A model generated the notes under the pieces. It had not been told where the DNA came from. It made no database searches and saw only the letters and a program-made list of their open reading frames with translations. The translations under genes were made by a program, and so were the position numbers. From NCBI RefSeq assembly GCF_030272615.1, contig NC_081415.1:230602803-230666802 (forward strand): 64,000 nucleotides of DNA. The letters are read 5' to 3'. Below are positions 48,401 through 59,121 of the stretch, one piece after another (position 1 is the stretch's first letter; the number at the start of each line of letters is the position of its first letter). Origin of the DNA: Cryptomeria japonica. Lineage: Eukaryota > Streptophyta > Pinopsida > Cupressales > Cupressaceae.

Positions 48401-49562
48401 CCAACAAACACTTCACATGAAGTTAAACAAACAATACACCGATCTTTTCAAAATGTCTACAATCAAATTGATCAACAATCTAATCTATCAATCTATCAAA
48501 CTATCAATGTGATCAACATCTTGTCTTAAACAAAATCGGTACACTCGAAACCAGACAGATCAGTCTTAAATGGGGTCCAAAATTTCTAAAACTAGACAAT
48601 ATCAAAATCACATCAAACATATCAAAGCAAAGGCACAACCAGTCTAGCTGCTGAGTTTTGTCTATTTTTGGTTGACTCTTTTTTATCAAATTGGCAAAGA
48701 TCATTGCTTTTATCTACTCAAGGATGTCCAAAAAGTGACTAGAGAAGCCATGATGGGCATGATCCTTTTCTTTGTTTGTTGTTTGTGGTTTGAACCAATG
48801 AATTTTTGGGGCAATTGCTATAGTGGGTGTCTATGATAGGAGCATTCATCTTGTGAATGCCACACATACCTCGACCCCTACTGTAATTCCCAGAATGGAG
48901 GGTTCATTCCTTGTCTGTTATGTGTTTGTTTCTTTGCAATGAGATATCTATACATCTTGGTTCCTCATACCCTAGTGTAGTAAGCTCCATTGTTATATAA
49001 TAAGGCTCAATGATGATAATGTATTACACTATGAATAAAGCAATGAAGACTTTCTCATAAAAAATAAAATAAAATTCTATCATATCATCCATTATCACAT
49101 CAAAATCCAGAAAAAATAGCGATTGATTCTATTGATTGATCATTCTATGTTTAACAACTAACAGTTATTTCAAGGTCTTCAACACATATTTTGACACACA
49201 AAAATAAACATCATCGCATCACATGTTCATAATCATATTAAAGTTTTCAGCAACCATTAAGCATCACAACATAGAGCTACATCAAATCACTGCATGATAT
49301 CACTTTCATAAAGAAATCATCATCACAATAAAGAAACATTATACCATGAAGTTCACCATCAAAAGTTCATCAAGAAAGCATATCATATATATCATATAAA
49401 AATGTGTCAAAATAAATCGTATCTACACCATCAAAATCAATATCCAATCTCTCAACCTATACAACCTTTATCAGTAGGTGCATCTTGACTAACTCTATCC
49501 TATCCTAACGATGCTCTAGGTGGACCCATCACTACTCCACTACTATTCTGTCAAGAAGTAGA
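48401..49562. other. E6 noncoding sequence
   Basis: AT-rich sequence between the A-rich repeat and the end of the antisense ORF. No recognised frame. Rich in ATCAT words near 49130-49440. It would hold the 3' untranslated region of the antisense transcript. Confidence 0.35.
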
Positions 49563-51443
49563 TCAAATCGATCTTCTCCCCATGATAGCACTAAAACTAG
49601 GTTCCCTCTGACCCTCAGGAATAGCTCTCTCATAAGTCCGCCGATAATAAATAGCCTCCTATGCGGCAACAAAATATCTATCTTCTTGGCTATGAGCCTC
49701 TGTCACTAGCCCAAATAACTAATCATATGCATCCATAGTGATCCGAGTCCTCCTAATTGCCTCATCTCTATCCCTCTATAATCGATCTCTCTCAGTAGAT
49801 ACCCGATCCCTCTTTGTAGTCAACTCCTCCATCTCATGCCAATACTAATCCCTATCCTCCACCTGCCATTGCCGCAAAGTAGCGACCAAATCCTCCAAAC
49901 ACCTAGCTCGATCTCTAAATCCCTCCTCATCTCCTCTCTCTACACCTACAAAATTCAAAGCTTGGGGCATCTCCACATCATAACCATCATCCCCACCCTC
50001 ATCTCCATCATTGCTTGATGACCTTGATCCTGACTCATCACTCTCATTGGAACTACTCATGGATATAGTCTCTCCACCAATATTCACATCCTCCCTATCA
50101 CTATCCACCTACTCTGCAATAGTAGCTATCAGATCTATACCTCCTCCACCTCTACCTCCTCCATCTCTAACTCCTCCACCTCTAACTCCTCCACCTCTAA
50201 CTCCTCTATCTCTACCTCCTCCACCCCTATCCTCTCCACCTCTCCCTTTAGGACCCTTGCCATGTCTATTCTGCTGAGCACTAATCAGAACTATCATATC
50301 TGTCAAAGGTATAGTCCTATGATGTATCCACCATACACTATACTGCACTGTAGACCCTAGATCTGCTACACCAAGCCGCCATCCCCACAAAACAGAAGCA
50401 AGAGCATCAAACTCAGCAATAACAACATGAGGCTGCACGCAAGCACTCCAATCACCAACCTCTTGAGTAGTACGAGTAAAATAAGTTGTCATCTTTGGAA
50501 TACCCTGTACTTCCCCGAACTGTCTGAGCACATGACCAGGGAGATGCATATCAATAATCTTGTGGCTACCCACATCTCGATGAATAAGATATCTCTATTG
50601 TCGACAAAAAGGAAGATGCTCAGCATCATCAGTCCACCCGAGACAAGTAATATAAGGTCTCCATGAGAATTACTGTAGGATATTAATTTGATGACTACAA
50701 GATGTTACCCGATGCCCTATACCTCACACCAATAGTATATCCAAAAGCATATGACTGATCTATCTCTAAATCCATATGTAACACAAGACGAAAGATAGCT
50801 ATGTGCTCCCAAGCCCATGTGTGGAGTAAAGTAATACCACAACCAACGTAACTGATTTATGCTGCAAGTAAACAATCCCATGCATTTGATGATACAAAGT
50901 GGCAAGAAGATAAGGAACCCAAGCAAAAACACATCTCTCAATAATCATATCATGTATAACATGTCCCCATCCAGCAGGAAAACCATGGATGTGCCTATTA
51001 GAAATCAATAATCCAACAACAATACAAGCAAGCACAATGATGAGATCATCATAATTAAAATCATCCCAACGAATCTCGTAACGACCACATATATGTAGAT
51101 CCCGCTCCTCACACTCGAACAATGTACACAAAGTAGCAATACCATCATGACGATCAAAATTAACTCGCCTACCGGATATCAGAATGTGTAAAATATGCCA
51201 CACATCCTCAAGTGTGATGGACACCTCACCAGTCGGTAGATGAAAATAACATGTCTCTGAATTCCACCACTTAATCAAAGAAGTAATCATGGCCCTGTTG
51301 GTCGTAACCCCAAGCAAATGCGCTATATAATACAATCCAACCTGTCATAATAAAGCGGTGTCCTCTACATCCAACTCATGATGTCGATCAAGAACATTTG
51401 GCCGTGTCTACCTGGCAATAAGTACTGGATAATGCACCTGCAT
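49563..51443 (-). pseudogene. Antisense plant mobile domain (PMD) ORF in E6
   Basis: A single minus-strand frame of 627 codons runs from ATG 51443 to TGA 49563, with several in-frame TAG/TAA codons. The N-terminal part (51410-50800) has VLDRHHELDVEDTALL, WWNSETCYFHLPTGEVSITL and EDVWHILHILISGRRV, the signature of PMD proteins (MAIN/MAIL1 and phosphatase-7-long-form relatives). GHVLRQFGEVQGIP at about 50540 is the usual later PMD motif. After it come an Arg/Gly-rich stretch (RGGGVRGGGV, about 50130-50260), an acidic Ser-rich stretch and a charged tail. PMD proteins act in silencing and genome stability in plants, and PMD sequences are known in retroelements. Role here unknown. Confidence 0.78.
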
Positions 51444-51526
51444 TTGGAAAATATAAAAATGAGTCAACTACGTCATCAAAAACTGTCAGGACACATATAC
51501 AAGAAAGAAAAAAAAGCCTTTGTTAT

Positions 51527-51790
51527 CAATTGCGATTCAATATTACCAATTTCGAAGTAAAATAAGCAAATGCGACATACTAATTCCAATTGTGATTCAA
51601 TTTTATCATATTTGACATGATATTATCAAATGCGATCTAAAACATTCAATTGCGATTCAATCTTAACATATGCGAGACAACGTTATCAAATGCGGCATAA
51701 AATCTCAATTGTGAAGTGTTAAACTCAATTGCGACATGATTAAATCAATTGCAGCAATATCAATACCCAATTGCGACATACATGAAAGAT
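51527..51790 (-). repeat. E6 antisense-leader motif array (TCGCAWTTG)
   Basis: About 13 minus-strand copies, such as TCGCAATTGGG, TCGCAATTGAG, TCACAATTGAG, CCGCATTTGA, TCGCATTTGC and TCGCAATTGA, roughly every 20 nt. The array is 84 bp upstream of the PMD start codon. Orientation relative to transcription is the same as in the sense leader (36684-37412), and CpG is better kept here. Confidence 0.75.
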
Positions 51791-51887
51791 GACACACTAA
51801 AAAATAGTTAATTTTTATCCAAAATATCTCTAAGCAATTCTTTCAAAACAAAACAATGTAAATGAGCTGAAATCTAATGTCAACCTT

Positions 51888-51914
51888 CATTTTATAAGCT
51901 CAAAATTAGGGTTT
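51888..51914 (-). promoter_or_regulatory. Candidate antisense promoter: telo-box and TATA
   Basis: On the minus strand a telo-box AAACCCTAA (51914-51906) is followed by GAGCTTATAAAATG (51902-51889), a good TATA box. It lies about 450 bp upstream of the PMD start codon and upstream of the motif array, a suitable place for transcription of the antisense ORF. Activity is inferred. Confidence 0.5.
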
Positions 51915-52148
51915 TTTAACATAAACGCCCGTGGACCCCTCCAGCTTCAACATAGTTTTAGACATAGCAAACGAAATCAAAACCCTTTAAAACTTCATAC
52001 AATCACTATCTAGCATATTTTCGAAAAAACTGGTCTTCGTTCCAAAATTTTTCCGACCACTTTTTCTAAGGGGGCATTATACCCTAGCGTCATTGAGGCA
52101 TATTGGGGTAGTTTTTTTTTTCAAACAACATCGTTTAGATATTGTCTC

Positions 52149-52161
52149 AAAGAGGGGCAAA
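52149..52161 (+). other. E6 polypurine tract
   Basis: AAAGAGGGGCAAA directly before the 3' LTR start TGTAGACACC. One C interrupts the purines. Only one clear tract is seen, unlike the copia elements. Confidence 0.8.
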
Positions 52162-53327
52162 TGTAGACACCTAAAAATGTATCATTAATTCTACACTAAT
52201 TATTCATCTATTTAATTAAGTAATTCTTTAATTATTTAATTAAACTAATTATTTCTTCTAATTATCATCCTTCAACACTTCTAATTATTCTATTTCTATT
52301 CTCAAATCATTTTAATCAGTTAACCATATCTCAATTGTTATTAAATATCAATTATTTAATTAATTACAATATTTTCCTTAGTTTAATAATATTTATTATT
52401 TAATTAATTCTATCTCCTAAGTTTAAATAATTTCATTTAAATTATTTAAATTATTAATTAAATTCCTCTAGTTCCCCAAATTATAATTTCACATAATTCC
52501 CTCTAATTTCATCTCATTTCTCCCAAATTCCAATTTCACTTAATTTCATCTAATTTCATATCATCAAATGCACATTTTCCCCAGATCTGAATTTCATTTA
52601 ATTTCATGTGCATTTCAACATTCGAATGACCAAATTCAAATTCAAATTGAAAATAAAAATCAAATTTAATTTCAAATTCCTACAACACATGCTAAAATCA
52701 GAACTGATTGATCAAATCAGTTATCTAATTAGTTAACTCAGTTAACTCATCAATCATCCTTTTTAACTCAAAATCAACTTTTTATGACTAATCCATCAAT
52801 TTAGTCTTCTAATCTATCAATTCAGTCATCTCCCTGGTCTATTCAATTCACTAATCAATCAAGTGAGTTGACTAATCCATTTATTCAGTTCACTCTTGAA
52901 TCAGTCTAGTTGACTACTCAATCAAACGAGTTAACAGATCAATCAATTGAGTTCACTGATCAATCTAAATTAGTTATCTATCAATCAGTACTTGAGTTCT
53001 ATTTCTCACCCACTTTGTGTTGAAAATCTATAAATTCAACCTCTTTTCTCAATTCAGTCTAGAATCACAGTCTTCAATATTGTTGTCTATCTTATGCAGG
53101 AAATTAAGTGCAATACCTAAGAGCCACCTACATGAACAACAATGGGGAAGAGAAAAGGAAGCCTTGCTATTTCAATTGAGGGATCTTTTAATTAGTTTCA
53201 TTTCAATTTAATTGATATTAGCTTTATTCTATTGTTATTTAGGAGTAATCCTAATTAGATTTAGAGTTGTGATTCACTCTTTGATAATCTGATTATGCAA
53301 TTTATGCCTATTTATAGCCTCAGTACA
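52162..53327 (+). repeat. E6 3' LTR
   Basis: 1,166 bp, TGTAGACACC to CAGTACA. It matches the 5' LTR along its length with scattered substitutions and short indels, including an extra block near 52640 and 52800. Intact TG start. Confidence 0.9.
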
Positions 53328-53534
53328 CATAAAATACTCCTCATAGTCTTATAGTTCTTCTCCCCCTTTGACAACTATGCCAAAGTGAAAGTAAAATATG
53401 CAAGGTCAAACTTCACTATTCAACATCATCAACCTGCAACTTGATGCTCCCCCTATGGAATAACTCCACTTTACACTAATCCAGCTGTAAAATGCTCCAA
53501 GTAGCTCTGGGACTGATGTATTCCTACATCATGC
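53328..53534 (-). other. E5 3' untranslated region with polypurine tracts
   Basis: Minus-strand tracts AAAGGGGGAGAAGAAC near 53355-53370 and AGGGGGAGCATCAAG near 53440-53455 correspond to those in E2 at 24094 and 24008. The block continues at 35478 across E6. Confidence 0.75.
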
Positions 53535-54140
53535 TCAATCGACCTCATGAAGGGGTACAACCCCTAGCTGACCTCTAAGATACTCAAAAGTAGTCTTAGG
53601 TAGAGGTTTAGTAAAGATATCTGCAAGCTTCTCCTTGGTAGAAACATGCTTCAATATCACATCTTTACTCTGCACTTTTTCTCTGAAGAAATGATACTTC
53701 AATTTAATATGCTTGGTCCTATCATGCATCACCAGGTTCTTTGAAATATTAATGGCACTGGTATTGTCACACAAGATCTTTACCGGTTCAAAAAACTTCA
53801 TCTTGAATCCCTCCAAAATGTGTTTCATCCACATAGCCTGGGTACAGTTCATATAAGCTGTGACATACTCAACTTCAACAGTAGACTAAGATATGCAACT
53901 CTGCTTCTTGCTACTCTAGGACACAAGCCTTCCTCTAAGAAAGAAAGCTCCACTGGTTGTGCTTTTTCTATCATCAACATTACCTGTCCAATCTACATCT
54001 ATATATACCTTCAAATCAAAGTTACCTGCATATGGATACCATAAACCATAGTCAATAGTACCTTTCAAATATCCAAATATTCTCTTGGTTTCTATCAGGT
54101 TATTTCTTTTAGATTCTTTTGAAACCTTGCAACTAGACAA
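53535..54140 (-). pseudogene. E5 RNase H
   Basis: Minus-strand frame(s) with KRIFGYLKGTIDYGLWYPYA, YIDVDWTGNVDDRKSTTSGA (54140-53916), then CDNTSAINISKNLVMHDRTK, LREKV-like FFREKVQSKD and LADIFTKPLPKT, ending LHEVD (53535). A stop near 53890 separates the two parts, which are in one frame. It is more complete at its end than E2, which is cut by a solo LTR. Confidence 0.88.
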
Positions 54141-55174
54141 ACTACATGAGCTATATCTGGTCTACTGTGAACAACATAGTGCAACTTCCCTATCATTGAC
54201 CTATACTCCTTTTCATCAACATATTTTTCTTCATCTTCCTTAAATAGTTTACAACCTGTAACCATTGGTGTTCCAACTGGTTTATAATCACTCATACCAA
54301 ATGTCCTTAACACCTCTTTCACATACTTAGAGACTGTGTGATAAAAATACCACTCTTCATCTGCTGAATTCACAACCCTATGAATTTTTTTATCTCTCCC
54401 ACTAGAGACATTTCAAACTCATTTTTCATTTCATTTGCAAAGTCAATGCTCATGTCATCACTGCCTCCAAATATGATATCATCTATAAAGACTTCACTCA
54501 CCATTATCTTATTTCCTTCAGATTTGAGATATATGTTGCTATCTTCATTGGTTCTTCGAAAACCTACCTTCATAAGGTGTGAATGTAGCCTCTCATACCA
54601 TGCTCTCGGTGCTTGCTTCAAACCATATAGTGCTTTGTGCAGTTTACGTACCATATTTTTTATCATCAGTCAAAGCATAACCATCAGGCTTCTCAATGTA
54701 CACTTCTTCTTCTTCTAGTATTCCATTTAGAAATGCTAACTTCACATCCATCTGATATACTTTGAATCCCTTATGTGATGCAAAAGCAAGTAAAGTCTTG
54801 ACACCTTCCAGTCTAGCAACTGGTGCAAAACTCTCACCATAGTCTTCTCCTTCTTCCTGTGCATAACCTTTGCAAATCAATCTAGCCTTGTTTCAGACTA
54901 CTACTCCATCTTCATTTAGTTTGTTCATGAACACCCACTTAGTACCTATCACATTCTTATTCACCTGTATGGGTACTAGGGTCCATGTGTTGTTCTTCTC
55001 AATTTGATCAAGCTCCTTCATAGCTTTGATCCAATGATCATCACCAAAAGCTTTCTTAGCAGTGTTAGGCTCAATAGTGGAGATCATGCAAGAATTCTCT
55101 CTGATTCTTCTTTGGGTTAGCACTCCAACATCTTTATCTCCAATAATCTGGTCAGGATTATGATTGATTCTCAC
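54095..55174 (-). pseudogene. E5 reverse transcriptase
   Basis: Motifs: [89 protein letters not shown] (the YVDD-box equivalent) and LRTFGMSDYKPVGTP. Frame shifts occur near 54660 and again near 54110; a stop near 54890 replaces a codon before CKGYAQ. Confidence 0.88.
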
Positions 55175-55243
55175 ATACCCTGGAATAACATTACCATTAT
55201 CTTTAGGTTCTTCTTCATTATCATCATCAGATTATGATTCTAC

Positions 55244-56302
55244 CTATTCTGGTTGAATTGGCACAACAACATTCTCCTTACCAGTTTCAGGTTTCACCGA
55301 TTCGGGTTCTAAAAACAGAATGCAAGAATCTTCTTCCTTTTTATCCACACTGTTTTCCCTTGAGACTTTAGGATTCTTATCCACTCGAACATCAACAATT
55401 TCAATGATTCTAAGAGTTTGGTTGTTGCAAAATTTGTAGGCCTTACTCTTGGTGGAGTAACCAAGAAATATGCCTTCATCACTCTTAGCCTCAAACTTGC
55501 TGACATAGTCACCTCTTAATAAAACATTTACTGCCAAATATATTTTTACTAGTATCTGGTTCATAGAGTAGATAGTTGTACTGATAACTTCTCTCCATAA
55601 AGTTTTTGCTACACCTCCTTAAATCAACATAGTTTTATCAACTTCAACAACTGACCAATTTTTCCTCTTTGCAATACCATTCTGCTGTGGTGTCCTCGAT
55701 GCAGAAAGCTGCCTTTTGATGCCACTTTCTTCACAATACCTAGTGAATTCCTCAGAAGTAAATTCACTGCCTTGATCCGTCCTCAGACACTTTATCATCA
55801 TTCCACTTTCCTTGTTATCTAAGGCCTTGAATGCCTTGAACTTACCAAAATCTTCAGACTTATCCTTCAGGAATGTGACCCACATCCTTTGAATAGTCAT
55901 CAATGAAGATCATAAAATATCTATTACCTTAAATGCTTTTTGTACTTATGGGTCCATAAAGATCTATATGAACCAGATCTAACAAGTGTTCTATTGAAAA
56001 AGACTTTCTCTTGAAAGTTGAGGTTGTCATCTTACCAATTGACATTCCTTACACATAGAATTAACTAGTTTGCCCAATTGAGGCAAACCTCCCATAGACT
56101 TGGACATACTTACTTTGACAATGTAATCAAAATTTACATGACAAAATCTCCTATGCCAAAGCCAACTATCATCTATCTTAGCAATTAAACAGTTGTTGAC
56201 TTTAGGATTTAGGTGAAACAAGTTACCTTTAGTCTGCTTGCTAGTTGCAATCGGTTCACCTTTACTCCCATATATTTTGCACATACCATTCTTAAAATCC
56301 AA
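55244..56302 (-). pseudogene. E5 integrase
   Basis: HHCC motif: SWLWHRRFCHVNFDY and CKECQL. Core: LRTDQGSEFTSEEF holds the second Asp. The third catalytic region, PQQNGIAKRKN, has Lys where Glu is expected. The first Asp (HTDLYGP-like) lies near 55960-55990 in a frame-broken stretch. The C-terminal part GIFLGYSTKSKAYKF is at about 55470-55420. Confidence 0.85.
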
Positions 56303-56362
56303 TGGATAACCTCTGTCATTGAGTTGTGCAACGCTTAGAATTTTGTGCTTTAATACTTCAAC

Positions 56363-57531
56363 CTAGTAGACATCATCTGCACTACTATTTATATTGAGAG
56401 AAATAGTTCCCTTACCTTTTACCATGCAGGGTGAGTCATTACCGAATCTCACAACTCCATCAAATTCCTTCAGAGAAATAAATTTTCTCCGGTCATCGGT
56501 CATGTGGTGTGAACAACCACTATCAATGATCCAATCATCAGAACTATCTATGCGAGATACTAATGCCTTCTGATCAGATTTATCCTCTTTGATGACAACA
56601 AAAACAATATCTTCATTAGCATCACTCTCAGACTCCTCATTAGTGATACCACCATCAACTACAATAAGACAATCTCTTTTGCCTTTACCTTTGTACTTCT
56701 TGAACTTGTCACGCTTGTGTTCATTATCACCATTAGGATAGCTAGCTACAACGTGTCCAATCTTGTTACAAGCAAAGCATTTCAAAGGTAATTTACCTCT
56801 ATATTTACCGGTACCTCTAGGCAACTGCTTAGCCAACAATACTTCAAGCTCAACAAGACCGTCTTCATCATTAGTTTCTCTGCTGGATCTAGATTCACAA
56901 TACTGATTGACATCTCTAATTTTCCTCATAGATGGGTTAGAAACTGAACCTCTAAATGCGGACTCCAATTTCTGAGCACTACAATAATAACCATTTAATT
57001 CAAAAGTAGTAAGCTTACCAATGATGGAATCCAAAGTTATCTTAGTTTTATCAATTGGCTTTAGCTCTTGAATGGCTGCAACCCGGATAGCGTAGAATAG
57101 TAGCAGGGTTCTCAGCATCTTTCTAATCACCGTGGAATCTTCAACTTTACCACCAACGCTCTTGATCTCACCGACTATCTCTTTCATCCTTTGGCCATAT
57201 TATTGGATATTTTTACCTTCAGCCATCCACATGTCATCAAATTTTCCTCTTAGACTCTCTTCTTTGGCAATCTTCACATGCTCATCACTATTGTAGATTT
57301 CTTGAAGTTTCTTCCATACCTGATAAGTAGCCTCTAGATCATGGACATCAACATATGCTGCCTCAAACAAAGAATTGATAATAGCTTCTAGAGCTTGATT
57401 GTTTTCTTGTTGCTCTTTTTTTTTATCATTAGTCATAGTCCCACTAGGTGCAACATATTGAGTAACAACATGTTCCTAGTATTGACTTCCAAGACTCTTG
57501 ATATATATTTTCATTCTATCACTCCATATCC
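56363..57531 (-). pseudogene. gag: E5 gag and protease
   Basis: One minus-strand frame, with stops at 57476-57200, covers copia Gag from about GYGVIE/WSD (57531) onward. The zinc knuckle CFACNKIGHVVASY has Tyr for the last Cys. The protease DDWIIDSGCSHHMTDD keeps the D-S-G active site that E2 has lost. Translation start is missing because the deletion that removed the LTR end and primer site also removed the first gag codons. Confidence 0.85.
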
Positions 57532-57537
57532 TGTAAA

Positions 57538-58891
57538 ATACTAAACTGACTGGTTTCAACACTAAACTTAAAATGCAATAATACTGACAAGATCAACTGG
57601 TTGAATGCCATAACAGATTAACAGTAAAACAACTTGAAGCTTACAAAACCTTTTATCTTGAACATTCAAATACTTTACTGACAATAGTTAAAACATATTC
57701 CAATTTGTTGTTGGTTGTCATAACATATCAAAGTGGATTTAGCAGTCAAGCAATTCAACAATAAACATAACCACAAAAACATTCACCACTTGACACAATA
57801 TTTTTGACGAGGAAACCCAAATGGGAAAAACCACGGTGGGGTGAATACCCACAAGAATTCTGAACTCTTTTGAAGTTTGCCTTGCTAGGAGCCTAGCCTG
57901 TTAAAGTTTTACAAAAAGTCCCGTTAAGAACAGATCTTGTTAGGGACCACCCGGTTAAGGGATTGACTATAATAACCTATTAAAAGCAATACCCTATTAG
58001 GAGTAACCTCAGTGGAGGATATAGAATCCAAGCTAATGGATCACCTGGTTAGAGGATTTGAATAAAGAAGCTTGTTAGAGCTTACCTGGTTAGGGGATTT
58101 AACTACTATAATTGTTAGAAAACAACAGGGGTTTGCTGATCTATTTGAATAACACTAAACTTGTTTGTTCACATCCTTTTCATGCTCCTATCTCCCATTA
58201 CACATACTACAAATACATTATCAGGTTTGGCAACCACTCTCTCACTCTTAACTACAAGTTTGCCAACACTCAAACAAAACAACTCATTGACCTTATAAAC
58301 AAATAAAGAGGCCCCTAACACATCACAAAACTAAACATCTCATAGAGATTACAAACAAATCGGTTCAAGTATGACTGTTGGATTACATAGTAAATAACAT
58401 AGAAATAAATACACATCACTCAAGATATTCTTGACCACTCCTTTATTACCACTTCATCGAACTCTGTAACTCATCACATGGTTTGTATTAGATGAAATGA
58501 ACTTGCTCATTCCCAAGACAAAACCCGCCGTCTCTACATGTCAAGAAACATTTAAAACATTCCTCAATCAACATGCATATGTGTCATAATATTTGTTGTT
58601 CACCATTTGATCATAATCTGCTTCAACTCCATGGTTAGGGTTTGGAATTCTTCTACAGGTAGGGTTATCAGTTCAACTCTTCATAACATAAGTAATACCA
58701 ATTTCCAATACAAAATCTCCTACCAGTTGCATTACCCTTTCCTAGTTCCTCCTACCGGTTGTATGACAATATATAATATCATTACAACATTATAAGCTGA
58801 CATGAATCATAACTAGACATCATAACCGGTTTATTGACATCAATGACAACATAACATATCATTAATGCAATCTTCAAGCAAAATACCAACA
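57538..58891 (-). repeat. E5 5' LTR, 3' end deleted
   Basis: It matches 34037-35381 of the 3' LTR. About 113 bp at its minus-strand end (33924-34036 in the other copy), the primer site and the start of gag are gone; the sequence passes directly into gag. It starts TGTTGGTATTTTGC. Confidence 0.85.
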
Positions 58892-58902
58892 ACAAAATCC
58901 AA

Positions 58903-59100
58903 TTTATCAACCATCTCCCGTGATACAATATTGTCCAAACTACAAGAATCTACCATTACATTATATACTATGCCATTATAGTTGCATATGGTTTGAAAAT
59001 TTGCCTTCCTTTGCAACATCTCCTCCTTTGCCAGGTTGTCCTTTCAACTTCAACCCTTCTTCTATGCAAAATTCAATCTATCTCCTCCCAAATATCTACT
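58903..59100 (-). pseudogene. E4 protease, N-terminal part
   Basis: The minus strand reads ICNYNGIVYNVMVDSCSLDN and then IVSREMVDKL, the gypsy protease active-site half. The triplet is D-S-C instead of D-S-G/D-T-G. Only about 100 bp separate it from the primer site, so gag is missing. It continues at 33918 across E5. Confidence 0.75.
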
Positions 59101-59106
59101 CCTTAA

Positions 59107-59118
59107 GCTCTGATACCA
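59107..59118 (-). other. E4 primer binding site (tRNA-iMet type)
   Basis: GCTCTGATACCA on the plus strand is the reverse complement of TGGTATCAGAGC. It lies 3 bases from the LTR end at 59122. Perfect match. Confidence 0.9.
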
Positions 59119-59121
59119 ATT

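Larger units (their letters stand above)
35479..53327 (+). mobile_element. E6: Ty3/gypsy Tat-type element with antisense PMD ORF
   Basis: LTRs 35479-36606 and 52162-53327. Left flank CATAC (35474-35478) and right flank CATAA (53328-53332) match at 4 of 5 bases. Primer site at 36609, polypurine tract AAAGAGGGGCAAA at 52149-52161. The internal region is about 15.5 kb, long as in Tat/Ogre elements. Order: 5' leader with motif array, duplicated small ORFs, gag, protease, G-patch-like segment, RT-RNase H, second RNase H, integrase, then a 3' region with an antisense ORF. Sense genes are heavily broken. Confidence 0.88.
33924..58897 (-). mobile_element. E5: copia element of the E2 family, split by E6
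   Basis: Target duplication TCCAA at 33919-33923 and 58898-58902, supported by the E4 protease frame. The 3' LTR is 33924-35381 and the 5' LTR 57538-58891. Coding order on the minus strand: gag and PR 56363-57531, INT 55244-56302, RT 54095-55174, RNase H 53535-54140. Six bases (58892-58897) lie between the LTR start and the duplication. The end of the 5' LTR, the primer site and the gag start are deleted. E6 interrupts the 3' untranslated region. Confidence 0.85.

Noticed and set aside
48154-48420. Lys/Asn-rich 88-codon frame
   Set aside because: It arises from the A-rich tandem repeat.
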